Assembly: GCA_905147135.1 (NCBI GenBank)
Contig: LR990052.1
Span: 19,096,200-19,160,199, forward strand
Direction of reading: 5' to 3'
DNA length: 64,000 nucleotides
From: Blastobasis lacticolella
Taxonomy: Eukaryota; Arthropoda; Insecta; Lepidoptera; Blastobasidae
Part shown: one piece after another, positions 22,001 through 34,000 of the stretch
Position numbering within the stretch: the first letter of the stretch is position 1
Layout: each line of letters opens with the position of its first letter
Notes under the pieces: model-generated
The model's database searches: none
What the model was told of the DNA's origin: nothing
The model's input: the letters and a program-made list of their open reading frames with translations, nothing else
Program-made: the position numbers and the translations under genes

Positions 22001-25000
22001 GTGACGTGGAAATGAGGTCTATATTTTTGTTAACCTCTACAAATGAATCTGTGTCTGTCGAGCAGTAACATAACCGATGATGTCCGTTCCCAGGAGCGCA
22101 TGTCGTCGACGTGGAAGTCGCCGCACCGGTACCTGGTGCGTCCGGCGTCGGCGGCGGCGCGCGTGCGGCGCGAGCGCTGCGGGCAGCCGCTGCGCTCGCG
22201 CACGCGCCCGCGCCTCGCCGCCGTGCTCACGCTGCAGGCCGTCGACTTGAACCTCACCGAGGTAGGTGTCTGCGACGTGGAACGCCCCGCACCGGTACCT
22301 GGTGCGTCCGGCGTCGGCGGCGGCGCGCGTGCGGCGCGAGCGCTGCGGGCAGCCGCTGCGCTCGCGCACGCGCCCGCGCCTCGCCGCCGTGCTCACGCTG
22401 CAGGCCGTCGACTTGAACCTCACCGAGGTAGGTGTCTGCGACGTGGAACGCCCCGCACCGGTACCTGGTGCGTCCGGCGTCGGCGGCGGCGCGCGTGCGG
22501 CGCGAGCGCTGCGGGCAGCCGCTGCGCTCGCGCACGCGCCCGCGCCTCGCCGCCGTGCTCACGCTGCAGGCCGTCGACTTGAACCTCACCGAGGTAGGTG
22601 TCTGCGACGTGGAACGCCCCGCACCGGTACCTGGTGCGTCCGGCGTCGGCGGCGGCGCGCGTGCGGCGCGAGCGCTGCGGGCAGCCGCTGCGCTCGCGCA
22701 CGCGCCCGCGCCTCGCCGCCGTGCTCACGCTGCAGGCCGTCGACTTGAACCTCACCGAGGTAGGTGTCTGCGACGTGGAACGCCCCGCACCGGTACCTGG
22801 TGCGTCCGGCGTCGGCGGCGGCGCGCGTGCGGCGCGAGCGCTGCGGGCAGCCGCTGCGCTCGCGCACGCGCCCGCGCCTCGCCGCCGTGCTCACGCTGCA
22901 GGCCGTCGACTTGAACCTCACCGAGGTAGGTGTCTGCGACGTGGAACGCCCCGCACCGGTACCTGGTGCGTCCGGCGTCGGCGGCGGCGCGCGTGCGGCG
23001 CGAGCGCTGCGGGCAGCCGCTGCGCTCGCGCACGCGCCCGCGCCTCGCCGCCGTGCTCACGCTGCAGGCCGTCGACTTGAACCTCACCGAGGTAGGTGTC
23101 TGCGACGTGGAACGCCCCGCACCGGTACCTGGTGCGTCCGGCGTCGGCGGCGGCGCGCGTGCGGCGCGAGCGCTGCGGGCAGCCGCTGCGCTCGCGCACG
23201 CGCCCGCGCCTCGCCGCCGTGCTCACGCTGCAGGCCGTCGACTTGAACCTCACCGAGGTAGGTGTCTGCGACGTGGAACGCCCCGCACCGGTACCTGGTG
23301 CGTCCGGCGTCGGCGGCGGCGCGCGTGCGGCGCGAGCGCTGCGGGCAGCCGCTGCGCTCGCGCACGCGCCCGCGCCTCGCCGCCGTGCTCACGCTGCAGG
23401 CCGTCGACTTGAACCTCACCGAGGTAGGTGTCTGCGACGTGGAACGCCCCGCACCGGTACCTGGTGCGTCCGGCGTCGGCGGCGGCGCGCGTGCGGCGCG
23501 AGCGCTGCGGGCAGCCGCTGCGCTCGCGCACGCGCCCGCGCCTCGCCGCCGTGCTCACGCTGCAGGCCGTCGACTTGAACCTCACCGAGGTAGGTGTCTG
23601 CGACGTGGAACGCCCCGCACCGGTACCTGGTGCGTCCGGCGTCGGCGGCGGCGCGCGTGCGGCGCGAGCGCTGCGGGCAGCCGCTGCGCTCGCGCACGCG
23701 CCCGCGCCTCGCCGCCGTGCTCACGCTGCAGGCCGTCGACTTGAACCTCACCGAGGTAGGTGTCTGCGACGTGGAACGCCCCGCACCGGTACCTGGTGCG
23801 TCCGGCGTCGGCGGCGGCGCGCGTGCGGCGCGAGCGCTGCGGGCAGCCGCTGCGCTCGCGCACGCGCCCGCGCCTCGCCGCCGTGCTCACGCTGCAGGCC
23901 GTCGACTTGAACCTCACCGAGGTAGGTGTCTGCGACGTGGAACGCCCCGCACCGGTACCTGGTGCGTCCGGCGTCGGCGGCGGCGCGCGTGCGGCGCGAG
24001 CGCTGCGGGCAGCCGCTGCGCTCGCGCACGCGCCCGCGCCTCGCCGCCGTGCTCACGCTGCAGGCCGTCGACTTGAACCTCACCGAGGTAGGTGTCTGCG
24101 ACGTGGAACGCCCCGCACCGGTACCTGGTGCGTCCGGCGTCGGCGGCGGCGCACGCGCCCGCGCCTCGCCGCCGTGCTCACGCTGCAGGCCGTCGACTTG
24201 AACCTCACCGAGGTAGGTGTCTGCGACGTGGAACGCCCCGCACCGGTACCTGGTTACTGTGAACTTAGCTTTTTAATTTGTTGCGATCCGATTGGTCGAG
24301 GGGTGGGGCTAGGCTGGAGGACAACAATGACGCACTATTTTCTTATCGCGAATAAACTACAGATTACGTATAAAGGTATCTATTAATTAGATTTTATTTT
24401 ATTTTATTATTTATTTTAAGTAAGGGAGCGGAGTGGGTTGAAGGCGGCATCGCAACTCGGACGTCATCATCATAACAGTCTGCTGCAAGACTTAGGGCCT
24501 CTCCAACGAAAAGGGAGGCCATTATCTCTACGCTTGGCAGGCGGGTTGGAGATCGCAGTGTTATAAATATAACTGGAAAACGCTGCTGCCCATTTCCCAA
24601 CCTACGGAGACTCTTGAAGTTTTGCCTCAAAAACATTTGTCGCCTCGTACGACACCTACGAGTGTAAGGGGTTGGTGCTATTCTACTCTGCCGGACACCA
24701 CACGGCCACTCACCACACAGCGGACGTAAGAGGGCAAAATAAGGACGGGTGGAACTGTCAACACGATTGGATTGTGTAAAAAAAAACCACGCCCCCTTAC
24801 ACAAACACACCCCCTACCTCTCCCACCGCTTTTAAGTTCCAAGAGTGTGAAACCCGACGATGATAGCTCGCATATCCCCCCAGCGGCAATACAGCGAGGC
24901 GGAGTTTACTCTCCTACCGCTCTTTTAACGTTCCAAGAGTATGAAACCCGACGATGATAGCTCGCATATCCCCCCCAGCGGCAATACAGCGAGGCGGAGT

Positions 25001-28000
25001 TTACTCTCCCACCGCTCTTTTACGTTCCAAGAGTATGAGACCCGACGATGATAGCTCGCATATCCCCCCAGCGGCAATACAGCGAGGCGGAGTTTACTCT
25101 CCCACCGCTCTTTTACGCTCCAAGAGTATTAACCCTGATGATGATGATATCCCCCAGCGGCAATACAGCGAGGCGGAGTTTACTCTCCCACCGCTCTTTT
25201 ACGCTCCAAGAGTATTAACCCTGATGATGATGATATCCCCCAGCGGCAATACAGCGAGGCGGTGTGCTGCTGGCGCGGGCTGGAGCGGCTGGGGCGGCTG
25301 CGCGAGTGGCGCGCGCTGCGGCCGCACCACCCCGTCAAGGGACACGCCCGGGACTGGTGGCTGTACGCGCTCAAGTGCCACTCCACGCATTATCAATGTG
25401 AGTTATGTCGTTGTGTGTTTTGTATGTTTTTTGTGTTTTTTTTTGTTTTCTTTAACGGTATGTTTGTGACTTGCTTGTGTTTATGGGCTTAATGTTATGG
25501 AAATTTCATTGATAAACATATTATCTAATGTAATCTGTGCTCGTAGCATCCCCAACTACCTTTTTGATATGTGTGTTTGTGATACAAGAAATGGCTATAT
25601 GGGCGTTCTCGTTAGATTTGTATTTACGTTCATGCTTAATGTTTTTAAACTCAGAATTAACAAATTGTTCTTGTACAAAAGTTTCTCCCTAATCTCCAAG
25701 CTTTACAGGTGCCTCGGAAATTTCAGTGTTAAAAACCAAAAAATAGATAAGCTATTGCAAAAAAAATCTGACATCTGTTATGCGCCATGCATGCGTTTGC
25801 GTAGTATGTAGTATACATCATCCTTCCATAGTATTAACACTCTTCTTTTGTCGTCTTAAATAATAAAATAAAAGTCGCTTTCCGTATCTGTCTATCTGTC
25901 TCTATATCCACTAACTCCTAAACCTCGCAACGGATTTTGATGCAGTTTTCACTATCATTTTCTTTTAGAACATTTATAGGTAAATGTACATGCTTTGCTG
26001 GAGTGGGTCGCTAGTACTCTAAATTAACCTTACATCTGTGCAGGGACGGAGCCCCGGCCCACGTGGTCGTCGTGCCTGACGGCGGCCCGACGCTCGCGCG
26101 AGTACGTGACCGCGTGCCTGTTCGTGCTGAGCGCGCCGGCCGCGACGCTGCCCGCGGCGCAGCAGCGAGCTAAAGACGAGTACGAGTGGCAGATGCCGCT
26201 GCATATACTCAAGCCGTTGAGACAGGTCAGTGGAGGTCTGTGGGTGGAATGGGGCAGCTCGGCCGACGTGGGCTTTGCAGGGTCGGGTGCAGCGCGATTT
26301 GCCCCCAAAGAGTTAGAGTAGTGGTGGACGTAACTGCCATTGATTATCACTAAGAATGAGACTCGACGTACTCCACGTACGACGATCATATTCCTGGACC
26401 CTGATAGACGATCAATCATAATTGTCCAGTACGTCGTCAGGCCTATAGAGTTCTACGCGCTTGATAATCGCGGTTGAACGTCTCGAACGCTGATTACTTG
26501 TAACATCGGCACGTAGATGCGTTTGACAATAATGATTGAATCTCTCCAGGGGTCTTTACATGTTATACGTTACGGTGGTAAATTAGAGTAAAGTAGGTAG
26601 GAAAGATTATAAATAAATGTGCTCCCACTTTTCCCCTCAGGTGGCGATGCGCAAAGTGCCGGCAGCGACGCCTGTAGCGACGCCCGACAAGCCGTCGTCG
26701 GGTCGCAGCATGCTGGTTCACTGGTTCCCGCAGTGGTGGGGCTGGTACGGCTCCCAGCCACCGCCCGGCGAGCCCCCCGCCCCAGCTGCCCCCACCACCC
26801 CCGGCACCCCAGGAACGGCCCCCACCCCAGAACTGGAGGAGGAAATCCTCGACGTGTTAGCAGATTCGTTGGAGAACAACACGCTGCTGAAGAGGGACAC
26901 GGTGTTCGGAAAGTTCGAGTTCGTCCTGAATAAAGGATGTCTGAATATAAGCACCGAGAGCGAGGACGATGACGCCAGGTGAGTGCGTGTGCATGGTGGG
27001 AGATTCTCGCTTTCGTAAATCAGCAGATGAAAAAACATTTGAACGATCCAATGGAAATTTTTATGTGATTTTGTCCTCACCGGCATAAAATTCGATTTAA
27101 AAAAAGCAATGACTTATCCATTTCCATGATCGCAGAAATGAAAGTGGTGCGCCGTATTCGAAATAAGAATGCGCGTAAATATTAGCATGATCAGGCTTTA
27201 CCTGGCCGAGTTTTGTGTCCAGAGGATCAAAGGTTGACTGGGGACCTAGAGTTGATCGTATATCGCGGCAGCTGGAAGACTTCTCTAGCGCGATGTAGGA
27301 ACTGTCAGCGCCATCTATGTGCGAATGCTGCCAATCTTATTCTTATTTATGTAGGTACACGTAATATGAGTATTGTTGAGTTTCCCGCGTAGCGATAGAT
27401 GTTGCTACAAATCCATCTATGGTCCTTAGGGCATCAGCCAGCAGCGACCCCGGCGCGGGCGTGGAGCTGCAGTTCAGCGCGGTCCTCCTCCGCTTGGAGT
27501 CGCGGCCGCGCGCGGCGTCGCTGGCGCTGACGGTGTCGCTGGGCGCGGTGTGCCTGCGCGAGCGCATCACGCCCGACACGCTGTTCCCCGTGCTCGTCGC
27601 GCCGCAGGTAACGACTGACACCTTAGGCAGTAAGTCCTAGTAATTGAGAACTCATGTGAGTAATAATGAGATTTGTGTGATTCCAAAATCGTTACTGTGA
27701 TATCAAAATAATCTTTGTTGCTGGGTGGAATAGATTTATCAGTTTACAGCAGTTGTTTCTATCCTATAGCACGACTGTATTTATTTTGTTTGACAACAGA
27801 CCTTATGCTTCAGTGGCGCCATCTGAAATCCTTACTGAGCAGCTGACAGTTGTTTTACCTAAAAATGTTTACCTATCAGGCGAGAACAGCTTTTGTAAAC
27901 AGATGACCGAAGTTAGAATCACATTCGGAGCTCTGGTTTCTTCTGACCTGCGAATCATGTATACCACGTGGTCACTTCCTCCCGATCCAGTTACTATTCA

Positions 28001-31000
28001 TTGAAAGAAACTATACTGCCACCACTTCGGAGGCTTCTTCGACATCTCAAAACTTCTACAGTGATACTTTCTGAAGAATTTTTTTATTAATTCCTGTGAT
28101 GTTTATTCATGTGGCATTATTGAAAGAAAGAAATAAATTACATTTATTACACATAGCACACCACGACACAATAACAGTTACAAATTGCCAAAGTAAACAT
28201 CAATAATTAAAACACTGTCGATGCCGCGACGGCCAACATAAATGGTACCTACTCAGCATGTGCTGTGAGGCGCAAGGAGCGACTCATAGCGCTAGTATTC
28301 TGCGGGCCCATTTTTTAGGTACGGCACATACGGTAGGGTTATTGAAACATGACCTAGGTCTATACGCTAAAGGAGTAAATACTATGTGTTAGGGCATGAT
28401 CCGCGAGGGGCTGAGCGCGCTGGGCGCGACGGGCGCGATGGCGCTGCGCTGCCGCGGCGCGGGCGGGGCGGGCGGGGCGGGCGGGGCGGGCGCCGCGGCA
28501 GCGCCCGCGCCGCCCGCCGACCCGCTCTTCCAGCTCACCTACGAGAAGAAGCCCTTCGGACTCAACTGCGACTACAAGTGAGACATCACACTACTGTTCT
28601 TGGATAGGAAACGCCCATCGGATGCGGCACTGCATTTTTTTACATCACTCACCTTTAAAGTTGAGTTATTGGCACCAACATAACAAAACATTTTATTTGG
28701 GCCCACACCAACTCATTAGGAATGATTTTGCAATGTTATGGTGGCAGTCGGAGTATTTTAATAACATTACATTAATACTTAGCAGTTTCATCTTACAATT
28801 ATTTATTAAATTTACTAGTCACAGTGAACTTAGCTTTCTAATTTGTTGCGACTCGATTGGTTGAGGGGCGAGGCTAGGCCAGCGGCAAACAATGAGTCAC
28901 TATTTTCTAATCGCGAATGGACTATAGGTTGTTAGCAGCAAAAGCTGTCGACTCCGTTTTCGTAGACATTATTGGCACATAATTGGTTTTATAAAGAAAA
29001 GAGTACCGATGTGACTAGTGACAAGGTTAAAAGCAATGTGCCGACCACATCTAGAACAAGTGGGTAATGCTAATATCTTATGGTCGATCCCAGGCTGTGG
29101 GTGAAGTCCGCCTCGCTGGAGGTGGTGTACAGCGCAATGGCGGCGGCCTGGGCGCGCGAGTTCCTGTCCGCGCCGTGGGCTGCCGGGGGCGGCGAGCCCG
29201 GGGCGAAGCCCGACGCCGCCGCCGACGAGGGCTCGCCCCTGTCCGCAAACAACCTCCGGGACTCCACGAGACAACACCTACGGACGCAGTGGGAGCACAT
29301 GCTGCATCCGCATCCGGTGAGTTGGTAGTGGTGGTTTACTGCGTAACTTTTAATTTTTAACTTTTACAACTTTGCCTACCTTTGAACGGAAAGATCTGAC
29401 GTCCGGCTACAAAATTTGTAGTGTACAAAAATTCTGATAGTGCTCCATCTTTTAATGAGGGTTTTCAGGATTACAGATGGCGCTAGTAAGGCGTAAGGTC
29501 TGTTGTCAAAATATTGTCATGCTGTTGGATAGAAACGACTGCTGTAAAATGGCGAACCTATTTCAGCCAGTGACAGGACTTTATTTTGACATCAGACCTT
29601 ACGTCGCAGTGACGCCATCTCGTATATTTTGGAATCGCGAAAACCCTCATTAATCTATTGAATGCCGAGAAAACGTGTTAAACAGCGAGTCTAACCAAAA
29701 TGCCAATGGCTTCGTATCGATTCTATTACGCCTGTCGATCAGAACTTAAATAAAGATATATGTTTGTATTTCATTCTTTGTTTCTTTTATTCCTTTCTAT
29801 AGGGAAAACATGTAGGTAGTATATTTACGTGGGTAGTACACCTACCCTCATTGTACATATATAAATAAAAGCCAGTGTTTATCCAACTAACGCATGTTTC
29901 ATTACAATGGACTCGGAATGACTATGTTCGGCCAGCTTCGCAGTATCAAATAAAAAACTTGAGTAGACATCACACTATACTTTGTCAAATATAGGATGAT
30001 AATTTTGACAATTCACATTAGGGATGGGGTAGTGTGAAATCGTTAATTAATCTATTCGATTATCGATTATCATTCTCATAGAACTTGGAATCGATAGTTG
30101 CATTGTTATTCAGTACGTGTTATACACAATAAACTAATTATTTTCTTTTAAATTAATATTTTATTAATACAACATTAAACACCCTTCCTTGGTGAAATCC
30201 AAACAAGGAATAAGAGTTATAGTTGCAAAAAATAATTTAGTTATGTAAATGTAAATTTTAAATGTTCGATTATTTTATTTACATACCGATTTTCGATTGT
30301 CTGTTGTTATTCGTTATTCGTGGCACTTCACTAAAGGGACGGGGCCTGTCTATGAAGTACGATATTATCCGTAGTACATTTTACCGAAATAAAACACGAA
30401 ACTTCATGGGCGTGCACCAAGGACCAACAATTAGTGAGCTGTCAAAATTATCATCCTATTTTAGAGAAAGCATAAACTTAATACTCAAACACATTCTCGA
30501 TCTTACCCAGGGCGACCGCCAATCGTGGGTGGTGGAGCTGGACATCTCCGCGCCGCAGATCCTATTCGTGGAGGACGTGTGCGCGCGCGAAGCCGCCGTA
30601 TTGGTCGTTGACTTCGGCCGGTTGCGATTGGCCAACGCGCCGGCGCCGGGGGAAGGCGAGGGGGAGGGGATACAGGCAGCAGTGGGGGGTGATGACGAGG
30701 AGGAGATGTTCATGACGCCGTGTTCGACGCCGCCCGGGAGTTTGCTGTCGCCGGCGTCGCCGCCGCCGCATACTGCACAGGCCCCACACCCCGGCATCGA
30801 CCCCAATAGGTTGCATACCAGCCTTTATGACAGGTGAGTTTGGTTATTGACGGTGTTGAATACTCATACTGTACTGTATTAAATGACTGTTCAAATCGAC
30901 CCCAATAGGTTGCATACCAGCCTTTATGACAGGTGAGTTTGGTTATTGACGGTGTTGAATACTCATACTGTACTGTATTAAATGACTGTTCAATACTATA

Positions 31001-34000
31001 CTAATAACAGTACTAACTTTATTAAAACGAGACCCTGTGCCAATTACGCGGCTTTAATTTGACGACTGACCTTGCATCTCAGTAATGCACCCTTTACCCA
31101 AACCCCTCCAATCTCTTTATCCAATTTCCGACGTTGACTAGAATCACTAATATTAGTAATCACTAATCACAAAATTAAACCTTAATAATATCATCCGAAA
31201 GAAGCCTATTGTAAGGCATTGACCTCCCTCAAATATATAAATAGACTTAGTCTACGTAAAATTTGATTATTCCGTTCTGGCCTCGTTTCCACTAGAACCA
31301 TATTGAATTTCGGAATAAATTATTCCCTATGTGTTATTCGGGATTATAAGCTACATTACTTCCCCATCCCTTTAGTCGTTTCTGCGTGATACCCGTTCAC
31401 GCAAAACATCCATCCAAACAGTAGGACAGTATTTGAAGTCCGTCCGTCCGCCCCCCGCCAGGTACAAGATCGAGCTGAGCGAGCTGCAGGTGCTGGTGGG
31501 GCGCGCGCGCGACAACTGGCAGTACGCGCACGCCAAGGCCACCTCCTCGCTGCACCTGCTCGACCGGTTCAGCATCTCCCTGCAGGTATACTAACCAACG
31601 ATATTGAAGGGCCTCTTACACGGGGCTTTATTTTTATATCATTAAGGTTGTAATGCCAGGGGTATCGCGCTGCCGACCCCGTAAAACCTTTTTACGCCGT
31701 TCCCGTGTAAAAAGCGCTTAACTTAGGATCTTGACCGAAAACGGCCGTGTCGTTGCTTGCGATCATCTAATACAGGCGTTTGCCGCGAGAATTTAATGTC
31801 TTTTTTTTTATTGGCAATAGGCTTTCATCCCATCTGAGATGAGTATCTCACCTGATGGGAAAAGCCTCACTTCGATAGTATAATTATCTCGGAGCTCCTA
31901 TTCCCAAAGGCGGAGCGCCGCGTGGTGGCGACAGCGGACCCGCTGTACCCGGCGGCGACGCTGCGCGGCTCGCTGCCCGCGCTGGTGGCGCACCTCACCG
32001 AGCAGAAGCTGCGGGCGCTGCACAGGGTGCTGCACCGGACCAACCTCGCCTCGTCCGGGTAAGCCATGCCCGCAGCCTGCCCGCGGCCGCCCGGCGGCCC
32101 GCTTCGCTACACTTCACTAGCCGAACCACGCCTCGCAAGTATAAGGCTGAGGTAGTGTCCGACGGAAGGTCGATTTCTAGCCGAAGCTGAAGCCGATCAA
32201 TCGCCTATCGCCACAATCTTCAGCCGAAGCTGAAGGAATGGGTATCAAGTCGCATTCCCTCCAGCAAAATCTGTGGCCAATAAAATTCGGTACAATGCAC
32301 TAATAAAACTAACCACTGAGACAACAAAATCCAACCAATGTTATCATAAACATTTACCTGAAAAAGTGTCCAGACTTAGCGTTATTGATTTTTGCAATTT
32401 TTGCAATTTTTGCAAAGTGATTGCGATTTCAAAATATATCAGATGGCCCTACTGAGACATAAGGTCTGCCTTTAACGCGCTGTTGGACAAACACAACAGT
32501 TGTTAGAACAGCTTTAGTTTGACAGCAGACCTTACGTTTTAGCAGAGCCTGGTGAAATTAGGAATCGTAAATCCCCTGTATACCCTCTATTTTAAGCTAA
32601 TGAGGGTTTTCACTATTCCAGGGAGGCGTAAGATCTGTTGTCAAAATACTACCGTGCTACTGGACAAAAATAACTACTGTAAAATAACGATTTCACTCCA
32701 GCCAACGACAAGGCTTTATTTTAACCGTAGACCTTACGTCGCAGTAGCGCCATCTCGTGGATTATGGAATAACCTTTCCAATAAGTCCAAAGCTTAGCAA
32801 TACTGATTTTCTTATTGGTGGTATTAGGCGCGCGGGCGCGGCGCCGGCGGCGGCGGGCGCGGGGGCGGACGCGGCCGACAGCTGCGACTCGGAGCGCGAC
32901 GACCGCTCCGCGCACCAGAACGCCACGCTTTTCATGCTACAGTTCGCCATCGATCAGATGTCGCTCGAGGTGAGTGAGACAAACGTCAAATGTACTAACC
33001 AAGCTATGGATTGATGTGCGTGTAATGTAATACGAGTAAGTTGTAGGAGTTTTCTGGTGTACGTAGTTCCTCACGGGTCAGGAAGTTAGTCGTTTGCTAC
33101 AACTGTGTACGTCATAGGATGATATTCTTATTTATACGGTCGTTTCATTACGTTTTAGTTAACTGCTTCAGAAAGAGGATTATTCATTGCCTTATAAGGC
33201 CGCTTCAAATATACTTTAAAAATTTTGTTTTTACGTTACCAATGTCTTGCGCGATCCGTTATATTGTTCAAGTTTTATCTGTTATCTTAAAATTGGTATG
33301 TTATTTGTTTTAATACAAAATTTAAATACCTGGTAATTTTTCCACACGTATTTGATTACTAGACTTAGTACTACCTACCTGGCTAGAATGGTTGTATTTC
33401 CCCTGTCAATTTCACCTTTAGACAGTCGTACACTACCGCTTATGGTATTTATAACCCAGGTGCAGTCCCGCGGCCGCAGCATAGCCGAAGTGCAAGTGTG
33501 CGGCGTGCGCGCAGCCGCGTCCCTACGCGCGGCCGACGCCTCGCTCTCGCTCAGCGTGCATTCGCTACTGCTGGTGGATGCGCTCCAGACCTACGGACCG
33601 GACTTCGAGCTGCTGGTCGCTAGTCATAAGCATGTCGGGTGAGTGGGACACGAGTTGAGATAATGGGGATTCTGTTTTGGTGGTGGTAGGGTCGAAGATA
33701 GCTTTGTGAAATTGACCGTCCTACGATGTTTTGGAAACGTCTGTAGTAAAATACAAGTAATCAAATGACTGAGAAATATTGTTTCTCGAGTGCAGGAAAT
33801 GGATGAAAATGTTTTTACTGGGTTGGCAATAAGGGAGTAATGCCCCTGGTATTGCAATCGTCTTTAGGCTGACTGCTTGCCATTGAGCAGCAAGCAAGCT
33901 GGTTTGTCGCATTATTCATCATCATCTTGGCGTTCAATCTCGTTTACACTTCCGCGTAAAGTTACGCGGCGGCCGAGGTCCGCCGTCCTGCTTTTCTCAG

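Noticed and set aside
22030..24386. Series of 111-208-residue Ala/Arg-rich frames
   Set aside because: Frames of the 166-bp array in all phases. Only 22094-22261 in the exon phase is supported.
25497..25811. 104-residue frame in intron 6
   Set aside because: AT-rich composition with no protein-like conservation. It lies wholly inside a well-supported intron.
30262..30510. Extending exon 12 upstream in its open frame
   Set aside because: The upstream residues do not resemble VPS13D, whereas the TTACCCAG acceptor at 30510 joins exon 11 in phase.
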